Assembly: GCA_963663615.1 (NCBI GenBank)
Contig: OY760517.1
Span: forward strand, 3,472,001 to 3,536,000
From: G963663615 sp963663615
Lineage (GTDB): Bacteria > Bacteroidota > Ignavibacteria > Ignavibacteriales > Melioribacteraceae
Length of the DNA stretch: 64,000 nt
Reading direction: 5' to 3'
Part shown: positions 1 to 8,178 of the stretch, piece after piece
Numbering within the stretch: position 1 is the first letter of the stretch
Layout: each line of letters starts with the position of its first letter
The notes under the pieces: generated by a model
Told to the model about the DNA's origin: nothing
Seen by the model: the letters and a program-made list of their open reading frames with translations, nothing else
Database searches by the model: none
Translations under genes and position numbers: made by a program

Positions 1-379
1 TACCAGCTTTGCCATACCCTACTGTACCAATATATTTGTCTTTTTCCGTAATTGCTTTTTCGGGACAAAAATAGCTGCAAGCACCGCAACTATGACACAT
101 TTGCTCGAATACAAGAATTTCGCTACCAAGATTTATGAGTGCGTTAAAATTGCACACATCAGAACATTTATTACAAAAAGTACATTTTGAATAATCTATA
201 GCAGGTATTTTTCTGTAAACCAGTTCTGTGCCTGCAATTTCGGGAGAAAGCAAAAGGTGACCGTTAGGTTCTTCAACATCACAATCGTAATAAACCGAAT
301 TGACAAGCGAATAAGCCAAACTTGCCGCAATAGTTGTTTTGCCCGTACCTCCTTTACCCGATGCTACTGATATTACCAT
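1..379 (-). CDS. MinD-superfamily P-loop ATPase with inserted ferredoxin domain (3' end outside window)
   Basis: The first 126 codons are present and the gene runs off the left edge. The N-terminus has a deviant Walker A motif, SGKGGTGKTT, at residues 7-16, as in MinD/Mrp/NBP35 ATPases. An inserted two-cluster ferredoxin region follows, with CTFCNKCSDVC and CHSCGACSYFCP, which supplies eight cysteines for two 4Fe-4S clusters. Proteins of this architecture are usually encoded in pairs beside DUF5320 and dinitrogenase-cofactor-like (NifX/NifB) proteins. They are thought to act in Fe-S or metallocofactor handling, but the exact substrate is unknown. The gene lies 14 bp downstream of a DUF5320 gene on the same strand, so the two are probably co-transcribed. 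The start ATG at 379 sits directly before the P-loop. Confidence 0.85.
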   Translation of the reverse strand, partial: MVISVASGKGGTGKTTIAASLAYSLVNSVYYDCDVEEPNGHLLLSPEIAGTELVYRKIPAIDYSKCTFCNKCSDVCNFNALINLGSEILVFEQMCHSCGACSYFCPEKAITEKDKYIGTVGYGKAG

Positions 380-393
380 TCCAATTCCAAATC

Positions 394-603
394 TTAATTA
401 TTTGCACCAAAACCAGCTCTGTTTCCAAAACCGCGATTACTTCTGTTTCTCATTCTTCTCCTCCGACCGGAACTACCTCGTCCCATAAAACTTGTATCGG
501 CTGCGTTTTCTTCAATTTTATTATCGACTCCGCTGCATGGTCCTTGTCTTCTTCCTGTTCCGGAACCTTTACTACCGGGACCAGTTCCATCTCTATTTGG
601 CAT
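394..603 (-). CDS. DUF5320-family small Gly/Arg-rich protein
   Basis: This 69-residue protein begins MPNRDGTGPGSKGSGTGR, the hallmark N-terminus of DUF5320 proteins, and contains a GPCSG segment. The C-terminal half is Arg/Gly/Asn-rich, with RGSSGRRRRMRNRSNR. It has no signal peptide or membrane segment. The family's function is not established. Its members are repeatedly found next to MinD-type Fe-S ATPases and NifX/NifB-like proteins, as here, which suggests a role in metallocofactor handling. A purine-rich GGAG lies about 10 nt before the ATG. Expression is probably controlled by the divergent sigma-54 activator at 808-2529. Confidence 0.8.
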   Translation of the reverse strand: MPNRDGTGPGSKGSGTGRRQGPCSGVDNKIEENAADTSFMGRGSSGRRRRMRNRSNRGFGNRAGFGANN

Positions 604-788
604 AATTTAACTCCATTTATAATATTTATATTCTATCCTGCTTTTCAGGATCGCTAATACTCTTATTCAACTATCATACCGATTAAAATAAACTACTTAA
701 ACGCAATTTTAGGTAAATATCCTCTTGCAATACTGCAACTATTTTTGCAATTGTATTGCAATTATGCAGTTAAATTGCAATGTTGTAT
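604..788. promoter_or_regulatory. Divergent regulatory region with TTGCA-N4-TGCAA repeat array
   Basis: The 64 bases 725-788 hold four TTGCAA words (725, 745, 756, 775) plus TGCA at 734 and 765. Two units form the inverted repeat TTGCA-N4-TGCAA: 725-738 is perfect and 756-769 has one mismatch. They are offset by 31 bp, about three helical turns. A further 7-3-7 perfect inverted repeat (TTGCAAT-TGT-ATTGCAA) spans 745-761. The array lies just before the sigma-54 activator gene and 120-185 bp upstream of the divergent DUF5320 gene, a usual distance for enhancer-binding sites. I found no clean GG-N10-GC sigma-54 promoter in 604-724, so the promoter itself is unplaced. Confidence 0.55.
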
Positions 789-807
789 TAAAAAAAATGA
801 GCTATTG

Positions 808-2529
808 ATGGAAGTTAAAAGGATTTTCGACAGAAATAGGAAAGCTCTTGTAATACCTGACGGACTAATTGTTATTAACAGAGAGCATAATATTATTGTT
901 TTTAATGAGGCAGCTTCACGCCTAACAGAGTTCGGGGAAGTTGAGATAACAGGTAAGAGTATAAACAATCTGGTTATTGGGGATGAGGTTAAAGAGTACC
1001 TTTATAATTCCTTTAACAAGGGAAAAACATACTCCAATCTCTCAATTACAATAATTGATAAATCAGGGAAAGCCAGGAGTGTGGTAACTTCAATTACTCC
1101 GGTTATTCGCGATAACGAGGTAATTAATTTGGTAATTATTTTTCGCGATACCATTGAAATGGTTTCTCTTGCTGAGGACCTTGAAAGAAAAACACGCGAC
1201 CTTAAAGAGCAAAAGAACAGACTTGATGCAATATTCAACAGCAGCATTGAGGGTACTTTTACAATTGATGAAAACTGGAATATCACCTCATTCAATAATT
1301 CAGCAGAAAAGATAACCGGATATAGCAGAGCTGAAGCAACAGGTAAAAAATGTTGGGAAATTTTTAATGCCGACAAATGCCGTAATGGTTGCCACATGGA
1401 AAAAACCATGCATGACGGTTCTTCAACCATTGGAAACGAAATTGAAATTATTACGAAAGAAAAGAAACAAATACCCATACAGGTTAACTCAGCAGTACTA
1501 CTTAATAATGATGGTGAAAAAATTGGCGGAGTTGAGACGTTTATTGATGTAAGCAACGTAAAAAAACTTTACGAGCAACTCGAGGAAAAGCACAAGTTCG
1601 AAAATATAGTTGGTAAGAATAATCAAATTAAAAAGATTATAAGCATTCTTAAAAGTGTAGCCCCAACAGATACAACTGTATTGATAACCGGTGAAAGTGG
1701 TACCGGAAAGGAGCTTGCAGCCAAAGCAATACACATGCACAGTTTAAGGAGAGAGGGTCCGTTTGTTGCAGTTAATTGCAGTGCCTTTGTTGAAACACTT
1801 ATTGAAAGCGAGCTTTTCGGACACGCAAAGGGTTCTTTTACAGGAGCAATTAACAGCAAACCGGGTAAGTTTGAACTTGCTAATGGGGGCACAATATTCC
1901 TCGATGAAATTGGCGATCTCTCCAATGCAGTTCAAACCAAACTACTAAGGGTAATTGAATCTCGCGAATATTCAAGAATCGGTGAAAATGAAGTACGAAA
2001 ACTTGACGCCAGAATTATAACAGCAACAAACAAAAACCTGATGGCTGAAATAACAAAAGGAAACTTTAGGGAAGATTTTTACTATCGTATAAATGTAATT
2101 AATATCCATATTCCGCCTTTAAGAGACCGCAAGGATGATCTCCCCTATCTTGTGAGTCATTTCTTCAGCATTTTTAATAACAAATTTGGCAAAAACATAA
2201 AACGCTTTACTCCCAATGCATATCAAAAACTTATTGATTACCACTGGCGGGGTAATATTCGTGAATTGGAAAATGTAATTGAGCATTGCTTTGTGCTTTG
2301 TACGGGTAACACTATTAGTCTTGAATGCCTTCCTGAGAACATAAGGGAGGAGAATGCGGAGCCAGCTGAGGCTTCACCTGATAGCAAGGTAAAGAATTAT
2401 GAAAAGGATTTAATTGTAAAAGCTCTGCAAAGAAATAACTATAATAGAAAAAATACTGCCATTGAATTGAAGATTAATACTTCAACATTGTGGAGGAAAA
2501 TGAAGAAATTCGGACTATTACGTAACTGA
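808..2529 (+). CDS. Sigma-54-dependent transcriptional activator (PAS-PAS-AAA+-Fis HTH)
   Basis: This is a 573-residue enhancer-binding protein. Two PAS-like sensory domains (about residues 10-110 and 130-250) are joined by a short coiled coil. The AAA+ sigma-54 interaction domain follows, with Walker A GESGTGKE at 295-302, the sigma-54-contacting loop as GSFTGA at 342-347 (usually GAFTGA), and Walker B FLDEIGDL. The C-terminus is a Fis-type helix-turn-helix (NTAIELKINTSTLWRKMKKF). There is no receiver domain, so the input is probably a ligand or redox cue bound by the PAS domains rather than phosphorylation. The frame is open from 745, but ATG 808 is the better start because the extra codons lie inside the repeat array. 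Its divergent partner is the DUF5320/Fe-S ATPase operon, the likely target. Confidence 0.9.
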   Translation: MEVKRIFDRNRKALVIPDGLIVINREHNIIVFNEAASRLTEFGEVEITGKSINNLVIGDEVKEYLYNSFNKGKTYSNLSITIIDKSGKARSVVTSITPVIRDNEVINLVIIFRDTIEMVSLAEDLERKTRDLKEQKNRLDAIFNSSIEGTFTIDENWNITSFNNSAEKITGYSRAEATGKKCWEIFNADKCRNGCHMEKTMHDGSSTIGNEIEIITKEKKQIPIQVNSAVLLNNDGEKIGGVETFIDVSNVKKLYEQLEEKHKFENIVGKNNQIKKIISILKSVAPTDTTVLITGESGTGKELAAKAIHMHSLRREGPFVAVNCSAFVETLIESELFGHAKGSFTGAINSKPGKFELANGGTIFLDEIGDLSNAVQTKLLRVIESREYSRIGENEVRKLDARIITATNKNLMAEITKGNFREDFYYRINVINIHIPPLRDRKDDLPYLVSHFFSIFNNKFGKNIKRFTPNAYQKLIDYHWRGNIRELENVIEHCFVLCTGNTISLECLPENIREENAEPAEASPDSKVKNYEKDLIVKALQRNNYNRKNTAIELKINTSTLWRKMKKFGLLRN

Positions 2530-2637
2530 TATTCACAATAAATAAGGTATAATAGCGCTTTACATGACGGAGCAACAATTATTGACTTTAATTTAATTTA
2601 CAAAATTATTTAATTAAACCTCAAAAACCAGAGAATT

Positions 2638-3888
2638 ATGTATAGATTTACCTTCTTTCTTTTGCTTGCATCAATAAGCTTTGCACAGCCCAAACTTTTA
2701 ATATATATGGACCTTAACCAGAATGATCATCTTAAAGCCTATGGTATTACTTTTAATGCCCTTAAGGAGGGTAAAACTGCCGACTGGCTTTTGAATTACC
2801 GGGGTGGCTCATTTTTGCTTGATTATTCAGAACAGTTGGCTGCAAAATGCCGTATTAAAGGAGTATCGTATAAGCAGCTATCTACAACCGAAGCTATTAG
2901 TATTTATACCGAAGTACAAAGTGACGAGCAAAATATGGATGTGGTTCGACTTGAAAAAGCTCCTGAAATTGCTGTTTATGTTACTCCCGGTCATGAGCCA
3001 TGGGATGATGCTGTTACTCTTGTTCTTGAGTATGCAGAGGTACCTTACGAAAAAATTTGGGTTGAAGATATTTTGAGGGGTGACCTTGATAAATATGATT
3101 GGCTGCATCTGCACCATGAGGATTTTACAGGGCAGTTTGGCAAATTTTATGCTAGTTACCGTACCGCTCAATGGTATATTGCCCAGCAAGCTTTGTATGA
3201 AGGAGAGGCAAAAAAAACAGGTTTCACAAAGGTTTCCGAAATGGAACGTGCAGTTGCCGTAACAATTAAGGAGTATCTCGCCAATGGGGGTTTCCTTTTT
3301 GCAATGTGCAGTGCTACCGATTCATACGATATTGCACTTTCGGCAATGAAAGTTGATATTGTTGACCAGATGTTCGATGGTGATCCCCCTGATCCTGATG
3401 CTGCTAATAATATTGATTACAGTCAAACTCTTGCTTTCGAAAATTTTAAGCTTGAGATGAATCCCTATGTTTACGAATATAGCGATATTGATATTGCACC
3501 AACCGAAGTGCTTAATCAGGATAATGATTACTTTACCTTATTCGAGTTTTCGGCTAAATACGATCCTGTACCAACCATGCTAACCCAAAACCATCTTAAT
3601 GTTATACGCGGATTTATGGGGCAAACTACAATGTTTCGCCGCAAATACATTAAAAACTCTGTATATATTTTAGGTGAGCGTGCCGGCACCGATCAGGTAA
3701 AATATATTCATGGTAATTTTGGACGGGGCTTTTTTACATTCTATGGCGGGCATGATCCCGAGGACTACCGTCATGCTGTTGGCGATCCTCCTACCGATCT
3801 AAATCTACATAAAAACTCTGCAGGGTACAGACTTATTCTTAATAACATTTTGTTCCCGGCAGCAAAAAAGAAGAAACAAAAAACCTGA
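2638..3888 (+). CDS. Secreted protein of unknown function (Bacteroidota family sometimes labelled 'asparagine synthetase B')
   Basis: This 416-residue protein starts with a signal peptide (MYRFTFFLLLASISFAQ). It carries the conserved stretches DHLKAYGITFNAL and WLLNYRGGSFLLDY that mark a family widespread in Bacteroidota and relatives. Database entries of this family are often called asparagine synthetase B. I see neither the N-terminal Cys of a class II glutaminase nor the ATP-binding motifs of asparagine synthetase, so that name is doubtful. The middle (EIAVYVTPGHEPWDDAV, YDWLHLHHEDFTGQFG, LANGGFLFAMCSATDSYD) resembles glutamine-amidotransferase-like alpha/beta folds. The C-terminus is lysine-rich (AAKKKKQKT). 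It stands alone, with a terminator hairpin after it. Confidence 0.6.
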   Translation: MYRFTFFLLLASISFAQPKLLIYMDLNQNDHLKAYGITFNALKEGKTADWLLNYRGGSFLLDYSEQLAAKCRIKGVSYKQLSTTEAISIYTEVQSDEQNMDVVRLEKAPEIAVYVTPGHEPWDDAVTLVLEYAEVPYEKIWVEDILRGDLDKYDWLHLHHEDFTGQFGKFYASYRTAQWYIAQQALYEGEAKKTGFTKVSEMERAVAVTIKEYLANGGFLFAMCSATDSYDIALSAMKVDIVDQMFDGDPPDPDAANNIDYSQTLAFENFKLEMNPYVYEYSDIDIAPTEVLNQDNDYFTLFEFSAKYDPVPTMLTQNHLNVIRGFMGQTTMFRRKYIKNSVYILGERAGTDQVKYIHGNFGRGFFTFYGGHDPEDYRHAVGDPPTDLNLHKNSAGYRLILNNILFPAAKKKKQKT

Positions 3889-3958
3889 TATACTAAAACT
3901 ATGATTTTTCACCGTAACCCTTCAAGTAATGCAGATACAGACCGAACTTTACAAATAC

Positions 3959-3980
3959 GGTTTGGATTGAAATCCAAACC
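3959..3980 (+). terminator. Hairpin terminator after the secreted protein gene
   Basis: A 9-bp perfect stem, GGTTTGGAT/ATCCAAACC, encloses a 4-base loop and is followed by TCCGTTTT. It lies 70 bp after the stop at 3888 and before the next gene on the same strand. The rest of 3889-4107 shows no other recognisable signal. Confidence 0.6.
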
Positions 3981-4107
3981 TCCGTTTTAACCAAAAAATG
4001 ACTCGCTTTGGGGTATATTTTTTGTTATACTTTGTTTGGAAAATAGATTAACATACCAGTTGTCTGTGATATGTTTTAATTTAAATGGGAAACATTTATT
4101 GTTGAAG

Positions 4108-7100
4108 ATGAAGCACGTTATCCTGTTATGCATATTGTTGGTATCTTTACCCTATTGGGCACAGGATAAAATCGGTGTGTTTCCTGTAAACAATAATCCA
4201 TTCTCCAAATATTACTACCAGATTTGGAACAGCACCAACGGACTTTCTCAAAACTCTGTAAATGATATTTGCCAAACCAGGGATGGTTACCTGTGGATTG
4301 CAACTTTCAATGGGTTGCTCAGGTATGATGGGAGCGGATTTGTTGAATTCAACAACCTGTACCCTGAAGCAAATCTATCCAAACGCATCTCTTCCCTTCA
4401 TGTTGATTCAGTAAATAATTTATGGATTACAATAGAAACAGGTGAACTATTTCGTTTTAGTAATGGCGAGCTTCATAATTTCACTGCCGAATACAATCTT
4501 GAAAATTTACCTGTTAATAAATTCGTTCAACTCTCTAATGGCGATTACTATTTTAATTCGAAATATAGTATCTACAAATATGATGGCAATAATATAAACC
4601 AAGTTGAAATTGCAACCGATTCCAAGGACGCTACCTTTCATGATTTTTCAGAAATATGTGGTATTGGTCTTTTTACAATAAGCTACAGGAACAGCTATCT
4701 TATATCCGATAAAACAGTCAAAGTTTTCCAAAAAGCAGAAAATTCAGCAATATCTTCAGTCCTGATGGCAAAAAATGGCACATTGTATATTGGCACTGAT
4801 AGAGGATTAACTTTCTCAAATCAGGATAACTATCTGCAACTAAAAAAATACCCCGGTACTCCAAATATTATTGTTAGGTCTTTATTTGAGGACAGTGACG
4901 GGCGGATTTGGATCGGCACAATTGCTAACGGTGTTATAATATTGGAGGATGGTAAGTTCTATAAACCCGATGATATGATATTCAAACAAATGCGCGTTGA
5001 TAAAATTTTTGAGGATGATGAGCGCAATATTTGGCTGGGAAGCCATAACAGTGGTCTGATAAAATTTAAAAGAAAAGCTATAACTCATTATCTTTCCAAT
5101 GTTTTTTCCAAAAGTGCATTTTCTGTTAGTCCAATTATTGAAACCACCGATAAAAGTATATGGATAGGTTTTAACTGTGATGGTGTAAAACGTATAAGAA
5201 ATGGGAACATTTACCATTACGGCAGAGCATCGGGTATGTTTAATGAATGTGTATGGGCACTTTACCAGGATCACTCCAATCACCTTTGGCTTGGCACCTA
5301 CGGAAGTGGAATTTATCGTTTCGATGGTAAGAAGTTTGTTGATTATAATAGCGAATTTGGACTTACAAATTATGTGGTTTTTGCCATCTTTGAAGATAGC
5401 CAAAAAAACTTTTGGGTTGGTACTTATGATGGGGTTATTAAAAAATCTTCTGATGGACTAATACGTTATACTACACGCAATGGATTAAGCGATAACAACA
5501 ATAAGGTTATTTTTGAAGACAGCAAGGGACGTATCTGGTTTGGCTCATTAAAGGGTGCCAGCTATTACCAAGATGATAAATTTAGTACAATTATTCCTGC
5601 CCCCGATATTAAGGAGTCTATAGTCCGTTCGTTCTATGAAGATAATTACGGCAATATATTTATTGGTACTTACGGTGCCGGAATTTTTATCCACAAAAAT
5701 AATGTAATAAAACAGCTATCAACCAAAAACGGATTAGCTGATAATGTTGTTTCTGCAATGCAGTTAGACAACTATGGTAGAATCTGGATGACAAGTAATG
5801 TTGGTATTTCTTGTGCCGATACTGCTGAACTTAGTGCTTTTGCCAACGGGATAACGAATTATGTTTCCACCCGAAAATTTGGTAAATCCGATGGGCTTGT
5901 TACCACGGAGTTTAATGGCGGTTTTGCCCCTTCTTCAATGAAGGCTGCCGATGGCAAATTATACTTCCCTACTGTTGACGGTATTGCAGTTGTTGACCCT
6001 CATATTGTTAGTACCAAACCCCTTGCACCAAGAATATATATTGACAAGGTAGTAATTGATGATACAGTATTTGTTCATCCTGAAAGTATTGAGGTTGATG
6101 CAGGATTTGAACGAATAGAAATATTCTATAATGCAATTGGACTTAATTCTCCAGAGAATATTAAATTCATTACCAGAATGAACGGAATTAACGAAAATTG
6201 GGGTACTATAACAAACCGTAAATCTATATATTACAATTATTTACCTTCTGGCGATTTTACCTTTGAAATTAGTGGTACCAGTAGCCATGGTATGTGGAGT
6301 ACCACGCCCGCTCAATTAAAAATAAGAATTAATCAGCATTTTTATGAAACCTGGTGGTTCTATTTAATTGCTATAATTGTGCTTTCGGGTATCATTATTT
6401 TAATGAATTGGTACCGAATAAGGTGGTATAAACGGAGACAGGTAATCCTTCAGGAAACCGTAGATGAACGGACAAGGGAGCTACGTACAGAAAAATCGAA
6501 AATTGAGGATTACCTGACTGCCCAGAAAAATCTTAACGAGAAAATTAAGAAGCAGAAAATTGAGCTTGAAAAGCTAAATAATTCAAAAGACAAATTTTTC
6601 TCCATAATATCCCATGACCTTAAAAATCCGTTTAATACCATATTAGGATACTCCGATTTACTACTTGCTGATTTTGAAGGTTACAATCGTGATGAGATAA
6701 AAAACTTTATTAAAGAAATAAATATAAACTCCAACCATACATTTAAGCTGCTTGAAGATTTGCTTAGCTGGGCAAACTCGCAACAGGGCGATATCAACCT
6801 GGACATGGCTGTTTTTAATCTTTCCGAATTAATTAGAAAAAATATTGTGCTTAATTATGGAATTGCCAAACGGAAGGAAATTAAAATTGTTAATGATATT
6901 AAAGCTGAACTTATGGTGTACGCTGATATAGAATCAATTTCAACTGTACTAAGAAATCTGATTAGCAATGCAATAAAATTTAGCTATCGTAACTCCGAAA
7001 TAATTGTTTCTGCTAAAGAGGAAAATGGTAAAATAATTAGTGAAGTTAAAGATTTTGGTTCAGGTATGGATAATAATCGGGCTGCATCACTATTTTCGCT

Positions 7101-7275
7101 GGGAACAAGAAGCACCCCCGGTACTGAACGTGAAAAAGGTTCAGGATTGGGACTAATTATCAGCAAGGAGTTTGCTATTAAAAACGGTGGCGATCTTACC
7201 CTTAAAACAGTAAAGGGCAAGGGTACATCGTTTTTCCTTACCCTGCCAGCATATAGTAACGGCAACCATTTTTAG
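4108..7275 (+). CDS. Two-component sensor histidine kinase with N-terminal regulator propeller
   Basis: This 1055-residue protein has a signal peptide (MKHVILLCILLVSLPYWAQ). About fourteen Reg_prop-type propeller repeats follow, seen as recurring phrases such as DGYLWIATFNGLLRYDG and DSDGRIWIGT. Next come a Y_Y_Y domain (about residues 650-745), one membrane helix (about 750-772), a coiled coil and a cytoplasmic HisKA/HATPase module. The phospho-acceptor is His836 in SIISHDLKNPF, and the ATP lid carries GSGLGLIISKEF. Unlike the hybrid SusR-type regulators of Bacteroides it ends after the kinase domain, with no receiver or AraC HTH. It must therefore signal to a separate regulator, which is not in the window. 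ATG 4108 is preferred over an upstream in-frame ATG (4036) because it opens the signal peptide. Confidence 0.92.
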   Translation: MKHVILLCILLVSLPYWAQDKIGVFPVNNNPFSKYYYQIWNSTNGLSQNSVNDICQTRDGYLWIATFNGLLRYDGSGFVEFNNLYPEANLSKRISSLHVDSVNNLWITIETGELFRFSNGELHNFTAEYNLENLPVNKFVQLSNGDYYFNSKYSIYKYDGNNINQVEIATDSKDATFHDFSEICGIGLFTISYRNSYLISDKTVKVFQKAENSAISSVLMAKNGTLYIGTDRGLTFSNQDNYLQLKKYPGTPNIIVRSLFEDSDGRIWIGTIANGVIILEDGKFYKPDDMIFKQMRVDKIFEDDERNIWLGSHNSGLIKFKRKAITHYLSNVFSKSAFSVSPIIETTDKSIWIGFNCDGVKRIRNGNIYHYGRASGMFNECVWALYQDHSNHLWLGTYGSGIYRFDGKKFVDYNSEFGLTNYVVFAIFEDSQKNFWVGTYDGVIKKSSDGLIRYTTRNGLSDNNNKVIFEDSKGRIWFGSLKGASYYQDDKFSTIIPAPDIKESIVRSFYEDNYGNIFIGTYGAGIFIHKNNVIKQLSTKNGLADNVVSAMQLDNYGRIWMTSNVGISCADTAELSAFANGITNYVSTRKFGKSDGLVTTEFNGGFAPSSMKAADGKLYFPTVDGIAVVDPHIVSTKPLAPRIYIDKVVIDDTVFVHPESIEVDAGFERIEIFYNAIGLNSPENIKFITRMNGINENWGTITNRKSIYYNYLPSGDFTFEISGTSSHGMWSTTPAQLKIRINQHFYETWWFYLIAIIVLSGIIILMNWYRIRWYKRRQVILQETVDERTRELRTEKSKIEDYLTAQKNLNEKIKKQKIELEKLNNSKDKFFSIISHDLKNPFNTILGYSDLLLADFEGYNRDEIKNFIKEININSNHTFKLLEDLLSWANSQQGDINLDMAVFNLSELIRKNIVLNYGIAKRKEIKIVNDIKAELMVYADIESISTVLRNLISNAIKFSYRNSEIIVSAKEENGKIISEVKDFGSGMDNNRAASLFSLGTRSTPGTEREKGSGLGLIISKEFAIKNGGDLTLKTVKGKGTSFFLTLPAYSNGNHF

Positions 7276-7290
7276 GTTTACTCCCTTAAC

Positions 7291-7386
7291 TTATTTCAAC
7301 AAGATTATATTTTTGGTTTGGGTATAACTCCCCGCTTCCAGTTTGCATAAGTACATACCGGAGGCAAGGTTTTCATTGTTTTGTGT
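7291..7386 (-). pseudogene. Relic of a C-terminal sorting domain (gene tail)
   Basis: Read on the minus strand, this stretch gives NENLASGMYLCKLEAGSY followed by TQTKNIILLK and a TAA stop at 7291-7293. That is an almost perfect match to the last 30 residues of the sorting domains elsewhere in the window (for example ASGMYIYQI and KKMMLMK). It has no start codon or upstream domain. It begins just past the stop of the trpF-like gene and is out of frame with it by one base. I read it as the surviving 3' end of a deleted surface-protein gene. An alternative is that it was once fused downstream of another gene that has been lost. Confidence 0.7.
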
Positions 7387-7387
7387 T

Positions 7388-8047
7388 CTATCTATTTACC
7401 ACTTCAAAAAAAGCTTTTAGTTTTACTTCATCAAGTTTGCCGCTGGTTCGTACACCGGAGCATATATCTAGTCCGTAAGGTCTAACCTGTTCAATAGCCT
7501 CGGCAACATTTTGCGGATTTAATCCCCCTGCAAGAAACACCGGCTTATCTGACGTTTCAACTATTTTTCTGCTTATTGCCCAGTTATGAGTTTTCCCTGT
7601 ACCACCTAGAGTTTTAACTTTAAGAGCTGGGTTACCGGAATCAAGCAGCAGAGCATCAACTTCGCCCGGCATATTTGCAACCAGTTCAAGTATTGATTCG
7701 TCTGTTACATGTATAACCTGAATAATTTTTAGTCCGGGAATAGTCTTTAGCTCCTTGTAAACCGAATGGTCAACATAATCAACAAGTTGCAGTGTTGTAA
7801 CCCCAAGGCTGGTAACCTGATTGATTATTGCACCGGCTTCCAGTTCGGATGTTAACAGTACAGGTATAACAGGAGGAGGAGCAGAATTGGCAACAGATTT
7901 TATTATATCGTCGCTAACTACACCGGGTCCGCTTGGCATTTTTGATACGAGTCCCAAAGCTGACGCACCATATTTAATAGCAAGTTGTGCTTCTCTTAAT
8001 GAAGAGATACAACAAATTTTAACACGTATAGTATTGGAATCAAACAT
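7388..8047 (-). CDS. trpF: Phosphoribosylanthranilate isomerase-like (TrpF family) protein
   Basis: This 219-residue TIM-barrel protein has the TrpF signatures: VKICCIS near the N-terminus (catalytic Cys region, normally KICGIT), ALLLDSG carrying the catalytic Asp, FLAGGLNPQNVAEAI, and DICSGVRTSGKLDEVKLKAFF at the C-terminus. TrpF catalyses the Amadori rearrangement of phosphoribosylanthranilate in tryptophan biosynthesis. No other trp gene is near, and the N-terminal region (MPSGPGVVSDD in place of the usual SPR-V segment) is divergent. It may therefore be a paralogue with a changed substrate rather than the pathway enzyme. The family is clear; the specific role is less so. Confidence 0.75.
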   Translation of the reverse strand: MFDSNTIRVKICCISSLREAQLAIKYGASALGLVSKMPSGPGVVSDDIIKSVANSAPPPVIPVLLTSELEAGAIINQVTSLGVTTLQLVDYVDHSVYKELKTIPGLKIIQVIHVTDESILELVANMPGEVDALLLDSGNPALKVKTLGGTGKTHNWAISRKIVETSDKPVFLAGGLNPQNVAEAIEQVRPYGLDICSGVRTSGKLDEVKLKAFFEVVNR

Positions 8048-8178
8048 CCTTTACCTCTTGAAATTGCTCAAATTCTAAATATTCCTGTTTGTAAACATCG
8101 GCAATTAAATAATAAAGGAAAAATTATCACTATATTATAAAGCACTATTTTTAGCAATTATTACTTATGAGGGGAGAA

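Noticed and set aside
334..657. Plus-strand open frame antisense to the DUF5320 gene
   Set aside because: Low-complexity Ser/Thr-rich translation, a shadow of the Gly/Arg-rich minus-strand gene, which has a clear family match.
604..724. Sigma-54 (-24/-12) promoter for the DUF5320 operon
   Set aside because: I searched the minus strand for GG-N10-GC and found no acceptable match, so only the enhancer-like repeats are reported.
1002..1556. Minus-strand frame of 184 codons within the sigma-54 activator
   Set aside because: It lies fully antisense to a well-conserved PAS region and is explained by codon composition.
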